In this document: piece after piece, positions 32,211-40,022 of the stretch
How positions within the stretch are numbered: the stretch's first letter is position 1
How the letters are laid out: each line of letters opens with the position of its first letter
Assembly: GCA_015061915.1 (NCBI GenBank)
Contig: SUVR01000001.1
Coordinates: 220,991-284,990, forward strand
From: Lentisphaerota bacterium
GTDB lineage: Bacteria; Verrucomicrobiota; Lentisphaeria; Victivallales; UBA1829
Reading direction: 5' to 3'
Length of the DNA stretch: 64,000 nt
Position numbers and translations under genes: made by a program
Notes under the pieces: model-generated
What the model was told of the DNA's origin: nothing
What the model saw: the letters and a program-made list of their open reading frames with translations, nothing else
Databases searched by the model: none

Positions 32211-33461
32211 ATGAGCCGGATCTTACTGAAAAACGCCATTCTGCCCGATGGTATCACCTGCGCCGATCTGCTGATCGAAGGTAACCGCTTTGCAAAGATC
32301 GGGACCGGACTTGCCGCCGATGACGCAGAAGTTATTGAATGTGCCCGCCGTTACGCTGTACTGCCTCCGTTCTATAATGGACATACCCACGCCGCTATGG
32401 CGATTCTCCGGGGCTATGCGGATGACTACGATCTTTTCGATTGGCTTTCCAACTACATCTGGCCAATGGAAGAAAAAATGACCGAGCAGGATGTTTATAT
32501 CGGCACCAAGCTCGCCATTCTGGAAATGATCAAGTCCGGAACGGTCTTCTTCAATGATATGTACTGGTTCCAGCCGGGGACCATTCGTGCCGCCGACGAA
32601 ATGGGCGTCCGTGCCAATGTGGGGATCATGGTCCTCTCTATGGGCGGTGCCGATGCCCGGACCGCAAATCAGGACCTCGCCGAAGGGAAGATCCCCCACT
32701 CCGACCGGGTGCAGATCAGTATGGCGCCTCATGCCATCTATACGGTCAGCGGCGAAAAACTCAGGGAATGTGCCGACTTCGCCAAAGCGAACGGGCTGCC
32801 CATCCAGACTCATCTCTCTGAAACGAAGAAAGAGTTTGACGACTGCATGGCGGAACACGGCATGACCCCCACCGCCTATCTGGACAGCCTCGGACTTCTG
32901 ACGGAAAACACCACCCTCGCTCACGCCGTCTGGATGACGGATGACGACCTGAAGATCATCGCCGACCGGGGGTCTGTCCTCGTTCACAATCCTGTTTCCA
33001 ACTGCCGTCTCGGATCCGGCACCTTCCGGTTCGCCGAAGCGGAAAAAGCCGGCTGCCGCATCATCATCGGTACGGACGGCAACAGCTCCAACAACAATCT
33101 TTCCATGTTCGAGGAGATGAAAGTTGCGACTCTCCTCGCCAAGAACCGTACCGGCGACCCGAAAGTCATGCCTGCGGTCACTGCGTGGGAAATGGCGACC
33201 ACCCGTGCCGCAGCTGCGTTCGGTATCGACTGCGGCATTGCGGAAGGAAAGATCGCAGACTGTATGCTGGTGGATCTGGATCATCATGCCATGCTCCCCA
33301 ATTATCATCTCGTTTCCAACCTGGTGTACTCTGCCGATCCCTCCTGCATTGATACGGTCATCTGCAACGGAAAGATCCTTATGCGCAACCGGTACGTCCC
33401 CGGCGAAGAAGCGATCATTGCGGAGGCAAAAGCCACGGCGGCAGATCTGCTGAAACGGTAA
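32211..33461 (+). CDS. S-adenosylhomocysteine / 5'-methylthioadenosine deaminase family amidohydrolase
   Basis: A 416-residue metal-dependent amidohydrolase of the MtaD/DadD/TrzN type. Metal-binding motifs in order are NGHTHAAM (HxH), THLSETKKE, HAVWM and GTDGNSSNNNLSMFEEMK; SMAPHAIYT is typical for the family. Characterised relatives deaminate SAH, MTA or 5'-deoxyadenosine to the inosine forms. AAGGAGAATG precedes the ATG. It immediately follows the adenosylhomocysteinase-like gene, so both probably deal with the by-product of methyl transfer in the cytoplasm. Confidence 0.9.
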   Translation: MSRILLKNAILPDGITCADLLIEGNRFAKIGTGLAADDAEVIECARRYAVLPPFYNGHTHAAMAILRGYADDYDLFDWLSNYIWPMEEKMTEQDVYIGTKLAILEMIKSGTVFFNDMYWFQPGTIRAADEMGVRANVGIMVLSMGGADARTANQDLAEGKIPHSDRVQISMAPHAIYTVSGEKLRECADFAKANGLPIQTHLSETKKEFDDCMAEHGMTPTAYLDSLGLLTENTTLAHAVWMTDDDLKIIADRGSVLVHNPVSNCRLGSGTFRFAEAEKAGCRIIIGTDGNSSNNNLSMFEEMKVATLLAKNRTGDPKVMPAVTAWEMATTRAAAAFGIDCGIAEGKIADCMLVDLDHHAMLPNYHLVSNLVYSADPSCIDTVICNGKILMRNRYVPGEEAIIAEAKATAADLLKR

Positions 33462-33496
33462 GGAAAGACTTTTTTCCCTTTTTGCCTGCCGGAGAC

Positions 33497-33525
33497 TTGC
33501 AAGAAAGCGCTTGCCGTGCTATATT
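33497..33525 (+). promoter_or_regulatory. Promoter for purM
   Basis: TTGCAA (33497-33502), 17-nt spacer, TATATT (33520-33525) preceded by TGC, about 50 nt before the GTG start. Confidence 0.7.
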
Positions 33526-33576
33526 AAAAATAAGAATCGCAAAACAAGTGAACAAACTAAATTTGGAGAACGAACC

Positions 33577-34626
33577 GTGACGAAATCTCAGTCCGCCCTT
33601 TACAAAGAAGCCGGTGTCGATATCGACCTCGCAGGTGAACTTCTGAACCGTGTCAAACCGAAAATCGCAGCTGCCCGCCGCCCGGAAATGCTGGCGCCCA
33701 TCGGCGGTTTCGGCGGTCTTTTCCAGATGGATCTTTCCAAGTACAAAGAACCGGTCCTGGTTTCCAGTATCGACGGCGTCGGCACCAAGCTGATGGTCGC
33801 CGCTATGATGGGAAAGTACGACACGGTCGGTTATGACATTGTCAACCACTGTATCAACGATATCGGCGTGCAGGGTGCAGAACCGATCTACTTCCTGGAC
33901 TACATCGGGATCGGAAAACTCCGCAGCCCTCTGTATGAAGATGTCCTCAGCGGTATCGCTGATGCCTGTAAAGCTGCAGGCTGCGCCGTCCTCGGCGGCG
34001 AAACTGCCGAAATGCCCGGTATGTACGGCAATGACTTCGACCTGGTTGGCGTGATCACCGGCGTGGTGGAAAAATCCAAACTGATCACCGGCGAAAAGAT
34101 CCGCCCCGGTCATGTCGCCATCGGTCTCGCTTCCAATGGTCCCCATACCAACGGCTTCAGCCTCGCCCGCCGGGTCCTGTTCCAGCAGCGCGGCTACACC
34201 GTGGATACGGAACTCAAGGAACTGAATGGCGAATCCATCGGTGAAGCTCTCCTCAAGCCCCATACCTGCTACTGGCCCGCCATCCGCGAAGCTATGAAGG
34301 GCGACCGGGTCCAGCTGGATGGTATCGCACATATCACCGGCGGCGGTCTGTATGATAACGTGCCGCGGATCCTCCCGAAAGATGTCAATGCCGTCTTCCA
34401 CAAGGATCTGATCCAGGATATGCCTCCCATCTTCCGTCTCATTGTGGAAGAAGGAAAGATCGACGATGCCGAAGCGTACCGCGTGTTCAACATGGGCGTC
34501 GGTATGGTCTGGTTCGTCCGTCCGGAATTTGAACAGGAAGCGATCAAGATTTGCGCCGAACAGGGCTTCAAGGCGTTCCGTTGCGGCGAAATCGTGGAAG
34601 GCGAACGTAAATCTCTCGTGGTGTAA
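33577..34626 (+). CDS. purM: Phosphoribosylformylglycinamidine cyclo-ligase (AIR synthetase)
   Basis: A 349-residue PurM that closes the imidazole ring using ATP (FGAM to AIR) in purine synthesis. Seen are YKEAGVDIDLAGELLNRVKP, IGGFGGLFQMD, SSIDGVGTKLMVA, HCINDIGVQGAEPIYFLDYIG, GGETAEMPGMY, GLASNGPHTNGFSLAR and HITGGGLYDNVPR. The start is GTG 33577, with GGAG 8 nt upstream and the canonical N-terminus; an open frame from 33511 would begin upstream of the promoter's -10. It precedes a PerM-like permease gene by 5 nt. Confidence 0.96.
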   Translation: MTKSQSALYKEAGVDIDLAGELLNRVKPKIAAARRPEMLAPIGGFGGLFQMDLSKYKEPVLVSSIDGVGTKLMVAAMMGKYDTVGYDIVNHCINDIGVQGAEPIYFLDYIGIGKLRSPLYEDVLSGIADACKAAGCAVLGGETAEMPGMYGNDFDLVGVITGVVEKSKLITGEKIRPGHVAIGLASNGPHTNGFSLARRVLFQQRGYTVDTELKELNGESIGEALLKPHTCYWPAIREAMKGDRVQLDGIAHITGGGLYDNVPRILPKDVNAVFHKDLIQDMPPIFRLIVEEGKIDDAEAYRVFNMGVGMVWFVRPEFEQEAIKICAEQGFKAFRCGEIVEGERKSLVV

Positions 34627-34631
34627 AAACC

Positions 34632-36041
34632 ATGCGGATCTTCAGCGGGATCATGGATCTGTTCCGCAGAAAAACAAGAACTGCGGAACAGAAAACCTGT
34701 GAAACCGGAAAAACGGAATTGACCGCATCCGGTGCAGGTGTCATATTGGTCCTGCTGATCCTCCTGATCTTTATCCTTGCCGCAACCTGGTTGAAAGCAG
34801 TCTTTGCAGGACTGCTTTTTGCGTATCTGTGTCTCCCTCTGGAGCGGTTGATCGAAAAGATCCTCCGGTTCCGGATTCTTCATTATCTGGCACTGCCGTT
34901 TCTGCCGCTGTTCAAGTTCAAAGAGCTGCTGATGCGCGGACGGAAAAAGAAACAGTACACAACCGAACAGCTCCTGCGTAAAAAAGTCGATTCCCTGACA
35001 ACAAAATCTGCCGGTTTGACGGTGTTTTTTGTGTTGGCATTTGCTTTGATTTTTCTCGGTGTAACGGCAGGTCTGCTTTTCCCGTATGCGATGGAAAAAG
35101 GCGCCCGGATCTCCCGTTGGGTGCAGGAAAATCCCACTGCAAAAGAGTTGATCAACCGGTTGGATCAGAAACTTTCCCCGGTTACGGATCAGGAAGAAAA
35201 TACGGCGGAAAACGGAACTGAAAACGAGTTGAGCCTCCTTTCCCGTGCCCGCGCGCTCCTGCTCCAGTGGTTCGACCGGGCAGATACGGAATCATTTAGT
35301 CAGGGCGCAAGCCTTGCCTCCCGGATGACAGCGTTGATTTCCGATCTGGGCGGCTTTGCGTTTGATTTGCTGCTTTTTGTTTTCTTCTTTTTCTTCTTCC
35401 TGCAGAAAATGGCATCCTACCGGCTGCGGGTGTGCGAAGAACACGGCAGGTCTGCCGATGACATCGGCGCATGGACCGTCCGCAGCGTCTTGAATTCCGG
35501 CTGGCTGCCGGTGTTTTCCGCAGAAGCGCAGGCGTTGGCGGAACGTGTGTTGAAACGGGTGTTTCAGATGTTTGACGCCTGGATCGGCGGATATATCGCA
35601 ATCATTCTGCTGGAATCCGTGCTGTATTGCGTGGTCTTCCTTCTCTTTCAGGTACCATACGCCATCCCGCTGGGGCTGATCGCCGGTATGACCATCCTGC
35701 TCCCGTTCCTCGGTCCGGTGGCAAGTTTCATCCTGACTCTGGTTGTGACGCTGATCTTCTCCCCCACTGTGACTCTTCCGCTCATCGGAATCTGTTTGGC
35801 TTACCTGCTGATCAACGGACTGCTGGAACAGTTCTTCCTTTACCCCACTCTTGTGGGTGAGGCGATCGGACTGACAACACTGGAAACGATCATTTCCGTC
35901 CTCGCAGGGGCAGCCATCGCCGGAATTTCCGGTATGATCTTTGCCGTCCCCGCAGCCGCCCTGCTGAAACTGCTGATCCCTCTGGTTTATCGCGCATACC
36001 TGCGCAGGAAAGCAGAACTGCCGGAGCAAAATATATCGTAA
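34632..36041 (+). CDS. AI-2E family transporter (PerM-like permease)
   Basis: A 469-residue membrane protein of the AI-2E transporter family (PF01594). Hydrophobic segments lie at the N-terminus (ILVLLILLIFILAA), at about residues 130-155, at about 245-265 (a very Phe-rich FDLLLFVFFFFFFLQK), and in a C-terminal cluster (IAIILLESVLYCVVFLLF, PLGLIAGMTILLPFLGPVAS). GLTTLETIISVLAGAAIAGISGMIFAVP is the conserved C-terminal block. A basic/acidic insertion separates the first helices. It is 5 nt downstream of purM. Families include autoinducer-2 exporters and Na+/H+ antiporters; substrate unknown. It is followed by multi-arm element C. Confidence 0.85.
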   Translation: MRIFSGIMDLFRRKTRTAEQKTCETGKTELTASGAGVILVLLILLIFILAATWLKAVFAGLLFAYLCLPLERLIEKILRFRILHYLALPFLPLFKFKELLMRGRKKKQYTTEQLLRKKVDSLTTKSAGLTVFFVLAFALIFLGVTAGLLFPYAMEKGARISRWVQENPTAKELINRLDQKLSPVTDQEENTAENGTENELSLLSRARALLLQWFDRADTESFSQGASLASRMTALISDLGGFAFDLLLFVFFFFFFLQKMASYRLRVCEEHGRSADDIGAWTVRSVLNSGWLPVFSAEAQALAERVLKRVFQMFDAWIGGYIAIILLESVLYCVVFLLFQVPYAIPLGLIAGMTILLPFLGPVASFILTLVVTLIFSPTVTLPLIGICLAYLLINGLLEQFFLYPTLVGEAIGLTTLETIISVLAGAAIAGISGMIFAVPAAALLKLLIPLVYRAYLRRKAELPEQNIS

Positions 36042-36059
36042 CAACATGGCGCAGAAGAT

Positions 36060-36202
36060 CCCGCATACAACGGTCAGGCGCGCGGCGGCACAGCTCCGCT
36101 GTGCGCTTTTTTGTGTGCGGCTTTCTGCCGCCGCACACAAAAAAGCAGGTCTGCCCGGTGATACCGGGCGGACCTGCGCCGCGCGCTGACCGTTGTTGCG
36201 GG
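36060..36202. repeat. Multi-arm intergenic inverted-repeat element, copy C
   Basis: The outer stem pairs 36060-36087 with 36177-36202 with few bulges. The arms are GCACAGC-TCC-GCTGTGC (about 36087-36104), GCTTTTTTGTGTGCGGC closing with GCCGCCGCACACAAAAAAGC (about 36105-36146), and GCAGGTCTGCCCGGT-GAT-ACCGGGCGGACCTGC (about 36145-36177). It fills the gap between convergent permease and phosphoesterase genes. About 37 nt (36079-36115), reverse complemented, match copy B at 16285-16322. Confidence 0.8.
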
Positions 36203-36204
36203 AT

Positions 36205-37149
36205 TTACTTGTACCTGTCCGGGATATCGGAACTTTTGGCATCGTGGGTGGAGATATTGCACAGTTCCCACCGCCGGTTGGTATGATCCCGGAAGAACAC
36301 GCCGTACTGACCATCTCCGTAGTAATCGAAGAATGCGCTCCGTACTGCGGTTCCGCGCATATGATCGAGGGAAGAAATATCGAACTGCATCTGGGGATGA
36401 TTGTCGATGCAAGCCACCTGCCGGTACAGATCTTTCCCGCCCCACGCACCGTCGCCGATATGGGAATGTCCGTGAAAATGTGCCCGGAAATTATCCGGCA
36501 GCGGCAGGAGTTGTTCCAGATATTGGGAAGGTCTGTTGCCGCCGGGGAATGCGCAATGAGCGAAGGTGAAAACGGGTTTGCCGCAGTCGGCGAACCTGTC
36601 CCGCACTGCCTGCCAGACTTCTTTCGTATGGGGGTAGGGCTGTTCCGGCGGGGGCAGAAACTGGTGTGCGGCGCACCAGGAGCCGTCTTTTGCGGCATGA
36701 TCGGAGAAAAAGAGAAAAATAAAATCTTCGGTTTCGTGCGTGAACCAGAATGTTTCCTGATCCGGAACCACGTGCCACAGTTTCCGTCCTTTCACTGCTT
36801 CATAGAACGGGATCACGGGCTGTTTTTTCTCGCCGTTGAGCAGATGATAATAGTCAAACTCATGATTCCCCATTACATAATAGATCGGCACATTGAGGCT
36901 TTCCAGTTTTTCGATCTGCATATCCAGCATAATTTTGATCAGCTCCGGATCCCGACCTTCGGCGGCGTCGCCCAGATAACAGATCCCGCTCAACTTTTCC
37001 GCCTGCATTTCATTCATATCATCCATGGCGGTGGTCATATATGCTTCGGCCCAGCGGGGATTGCCCTGCTGCAGGTCCGAGATCATCCAGAAACGGTACT
37101 TTGTCCGTTCGGTGGACTTTGCAAAAATGTCATCCAAAAAATTATCCAT
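36205..37149 (-). CDS. Calcineurin-like metallophosphoesterase
   Basis: A 314-residue phosphoesterase with the metal-binding series FWMISDLQQG (DxQ in place of DxH), LSGICYLGDAAEG (GD), VMGNHEFDYYH (GNHE), FAHCAFPGG and FHGHSHIGDG (GHxH). There is no signal peptide. Start ATG 37149 is preferred because GGAG lies 8 nt upstream; an ATG nine codons earlier lacks a ribosome-binding site. The substrate could be a nucleotide, phosphodiester or phosphoprotein. It is divergent from cinA. Confidence 0.85.
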   Translation of the reverse strand: MDNFLDDIFAKSTERTKYRFWMISDLQQGNPRWAEAYMTTAMDDMNEMQAEKLSGICYLGDAAEGRDPELIKIMLDMQIEKLESLNVPIYYVMGNHEFDYYHLLNGEKKQPVIPFYEAVKGRKLWHVVPDQETFWFTHETEDFIFLFFSDHAAKDGSWCAAHQFLPPPEQPYPHTKEVWQAVRDRFADCGKPVFTFAHCAFPGGNRPSQYLEQLLPLPDNFRAHFHGHSHIGDGAWGGKDLYRQVACIDNHPQMQFDISSLDHMRGTAVRSAFFDYYGDGQYGVFFRDHTNRRWELCNISTHDAKSSDIPDRYK

Positions 37150-37217
37150 TGATCCATTCTCCGTATTGGTATTCATTGATCTTTTACAGTAACACAGTTT
37201 TGATTTTTTTTCAAGCC

Positions 37218-37245
37218 TTGCAATCACAAAATCACGTGTTATATT
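37218..37245 (+). promoter_or_regulatory. Promoter for cinA operon
   Basis: TTGCAA (37218-37223), 16-nt spacer, TATATT (37240-37245) preceded by TGT, about 30 nt before the cinA ATG. Confidence 0.65.
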
Positions 37246-37280
37246 ATGTTTGAAAATTATAAAATGAACGGAGAATACGG

Positions 37281-38513
37281 ATGAAAACGGCTTTACTTTG
37301 TATCGGGGATGAACTGCTCAAAGGGGCAACGGTCAACACCAATCTTTCTTTTATCGGCAGCAAATTGCTGGAACAGGGGCTGACGCTGGATCATGCAGCA
37401 GAGATCCGGGACAACGGCGCTGCCATCGCTGACGCCGTAAAAACTGCCCTGACGACCTGTGATATCGTCATCACTTCCGGCGGGCTCGGACCCACTGCCG
37501 ACGATATGACCAAAGAATATATCGCCCGCCTTTTCTCTCTGCCGCTGGAACAGGATGGAAGCGTGGTCTTTTCGATCCGCCGTTATTGGAAACAGCGTCA
37601 CGCCGGAGAACCGGAGGGGCGCATCCTGAACCAGTCTCTTGTTCCGAAGGGCTGCAAAGTGATCCTCAACCAGTTCGGCACGGCGCCGGGGCTGGTGATC
37701 CGTCCGCCGGAAGCTCCGGAAAAAATGGTCATTCTGCTGCCCGGACCGCCCGCCGAATTGCAGCCTATGTTTGAGAAAGATGTGCTGCCGCTGATCGTGG
37801 AACGGGCGGAAAAGCGCTGTTACACCAAATTATTTTACATCTGCGGTGTGGGTGAATCGGAAGTGGAGGAACGGATCCTGCCTCTGCTGGCGAAGACCCA
37901 TCCTCTGACCGCTGCCTACTGCGCCACTCATGAATATGTCAAATTGTTCCTCAACTCCCCGGATATGGACATCCTGGCAGACGCCACGCTGGAAGTCCGT
38001 GCGGAGTTCGGAAACGATGTGCTGGAAGGATCGGATGGCATCGCCGGCGATGTGGTCCGTCTGCTCAAACGCCGGGGCTTGACCATCGCTACGGCGGAAT
38101 CCTGTACCGGCGGACTGGTCGCAAAGATGATCACGGATATTTCCGGCGCCTCCGATGTCTTTCCCGGCAGTGTGGTTTCTTATGCCAACCGGATCAAAGA
38201 AGCGGCGTTGGGCGTGCGCGCAGAAACGCTGGAATCTGTCGGTGCAGTCAGCCGGGAAACGGTGCGGGAGATGGCAGAAGGTATTGCGGAACGGTTTGGG
38301 ACGGACTGCGCCATTGCCCTTTCCGGCATTGCCGGTCCGGGCGGCGGAACGCCGGAAAAACCGGTCGGATTGGTCTACTGCGGGATCGTTTGTGAGGGCG
38401 TTACAGAAGTCTTTGAATTCCGTCTCGGACGCAGCCGGGAACAGATCCGTGAACGCGCCGCCGCCAAAGCGTTGGATATGCTTCGCAGAATGTTGCTCAA
38501 GGGGGCAGAATGA
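37281..38513 (+). CDS. cinA: CinA family protein (ADP-ribose pyrophosphatase / NMN deamidase)
   Basis: A 410-residue CinA. The N-terminal COG1058/MoCF-like domain shows CIGDELLKGATVNTN and TSGGLGPTADDMTKE; the C-terminal PncC deamidase domain shows TAESCTGGLVAKMITD, GSVVSYANRIKEAALGV and ALSGIAGPGGGTPEKPVGLVY. CinA recycles NAD by-products: the pyrophosphatase acts on ADP-ribose and the deamidase converts NMN to NaMN. GGAGAATACGG precedes the ATG. Its stop overlaps the uvrC start (ATGA), so the two are translationally coupled. Confidence 0.95.
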   Translation: MKTALLCIGDELLKGATVNTNLSFIGSKLLEQGLTLDHAAEIRDNGAAIADAVKTALTTCDIVITSGGLGPTADDMTKEYIARLFSLPLEQDGSVVFSIRRYWKQRHAGEPEGRILNQSLVPKGCKVILNQFGTAPGLVIRPPEAPEKMVILLPGPPAELQPMFEKDVLPLIVERAEKRCYTKLFYICGVGESEVEERILPLLAKTHPLTAAYCATHEYVKLFLNSPDMDILADATLEVRAEFGNDVLEGSDGIAGDVVRLLKRRGLTIATAESCTGGLVAKMITDISGASDVFPGSVVSYANRIKEAALGVRAETLESVGAVSRETVREMAEGIAERFGTDCAIALSGIAGPGGGTPEKPVGLVYCGIVCEGVTEVFEFRLGRSREQIRERAAAKALDMLRRMLLKGAE

Positions 38514-40009
38514 GCCTGAAACGGCACAATTTTTATCCCGGTGACATCCCCACGAAGCCGGGCTGTTACATTTACCGTGACATCTTCGGCAAGGTGATCT
38601 ATGTGGGTAAGGCGACGAACCTGCGCCGCCGTATGAGCCAGTATTTCCAGCCGTCCCGGGAACATCGCGCCGACCCCAAACTGCGCTCCCTCATCAATAC
38701 CATTGAGACCTGGGAATTCATCACGGTCCGGAACGAGGACGAAGCACTGGTGCTGGAGACTCATCTTATCAAGGAGTATGCTCCCCACTTCAATATTCTG
38801 ATGCGGGATGATAAACGCCATCTGATGCTCAAGATCGACCCCGCAGAAAAGTTCCCCCGCCTCAAAATGGCACGCCTCAAGAAGGACGATTCCTGTCTCT
38901 ACTTCGGACCGTTCCCCAAGGGCGGCGCTCTGAAAATGACGGCGGAATTTCTGGTCCATTACCTGAAACTGCGCACCTGCAAAGTGGCGGAACCGGGCTT
39001 GCAGGACCGGAAACATTGTCTTGCCGGGGCGATCCGGGATTGCTGCCGTCCCTGCGAGGGAAAAGTCACGGAGGAAGAGTATCAGGCGCGGATTGATAAG
39101 CTGATCGCCATTTTGAACGGCGATATTAAAGAAGTGCGGGATGTTCTGAAGCTGAAGATGAAAGAAGTCGCTGAAAAACAGCAGTTTGAGAAAGCTGCAC
39201 TCTACCGGGATGTCTCTGCCAATATCGAATCCCTTTACGCCCGGAAGATCCGTACCTTTGAAAACGCGGAATTGCCGGACTCCGCACCGGGACCCGCTTC
39301 GGTTGCCGATCTGCAGAAGGCTTTGAAACTGAAGGATCTTCCGAATACGATCGAGTGCTTTGACATTTCCAATATCTCCGGTACGCTGGCGGTCGCCAGT
39401 CTGGTCCACTTTACCAATGGCGCTCCGGACAAAGCCAAGTACCGCCGTTTCCGTATCCGGACGGTCACCGGGTCCAACGACTTCGCCATGATGAAGGAGG
39501 CGGTCTCCCGCCATTTCACCAATCTGTTGGAAAAGAAACTGCCTCTGCCGGATTTGCTGATGGTGGACGGCGGCAAGGGACAGATCAGCAGCGCCATTGA
39601 AGCGCTGATCGAAGTGAAATGTCCGCCGCTGCCGCTGATCGGGCTGGCGGAACGGAACGAAGAAATCTATGTGCCGGGCAGATCCACGCCCTATGTTCTG
39701 CCCCGTTCCAGCCGTGCCCTGAAGTTGCTGCAGGCGGTCCGGGACGAAGCCCACCGGTTTGCCATCACCTACCACCGCAATCTGCGTCTGGATGCGATCC
39801 GCAACTCCATTCTGGATGAGATCCCCGGTATCGGTGAAGCACGGAAAACAGCCATTCTCAAGGAGTTCGGTTCGGTCCGGAGTTTGCGCCGCGCGCCTTC
39901 GCCGAAGGCCATTGCGGACCGGGTGCCGGGGATCGGGATCGAGTTCGCAACCATTATTTTTGACTATCTGAAAAAACACCAGCCGGATGGCAAAGTCAAT
40001 CCGCTGTAA
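38510..40009 (+). CDS. uvrC: Excinuclease ABC subunit C
   Basis: A 499-residue UvrC, the dual-incision nuclease of nucleotide excision repair. The GIY-YIG domain is at the N-terminus (GCYIYRDIFGKVIYVGKATNLRRRMSQYF, 3' incision). Cys residues CRPC follow at about residue 183. A UVR motif (KMKEVAEKQQFEKAALYRD) lies near 217-235. The RNase H-like 5'-incision domain has ECFDISNISG and MVDGGKGQ, and the C-terminus carries helix-hairpin-helix repeats (IPGIGEARKTAILKEFGS, VPGIGIEFA). It is about 100 residues shorter than E. coli UvrC but keeps all domains. Coupled to cinA. Confidence 0.95.
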   Translation: MSLKRHNFYPGDIPTKPGCYIYRDIFGKVIYVGKATNLRRRMSQYFQPSREHRADPKLRSLINTIETWEFITVRNEDEALVLETHLIKEYAPHFNILMRDDKRHLMLKIDPAEKFPRLKMARLKKDDSCLYFGPFPKGGALKMTAEFLVHYLKLRTCKVAEPGLQDRKHCLAGAIRDCCRPCEGKVTEEEYQARIDKLIAILNGDIKEVRDVLKLKMKEVAEKQQFEKAALYRDVSANIESLYARKIRTFENAELPDSAPGPASVADLQKALKLKDLPNTIECFDISNISGTLAVASLVHFTNGAPDKAKYRRFRIRTVTGSNDFAMMKEAVSRHFTNLLEKKLPLPDLLMVDGGKGQISSAIEALIEVKCPPLPLIGLAERNEEIYVPGRSTPYVLPRSSRALKLLQAVRDEAHRFAITYHRNLRLDAIRNSILDEIPGIGEARKTAILKEFGSVRSLRRAPSPKAIADRVPGIGIEFATIIFDYLKKHQPDGKVNPL

Positions 40010-40022
40010 CAGGAGATTTTCT

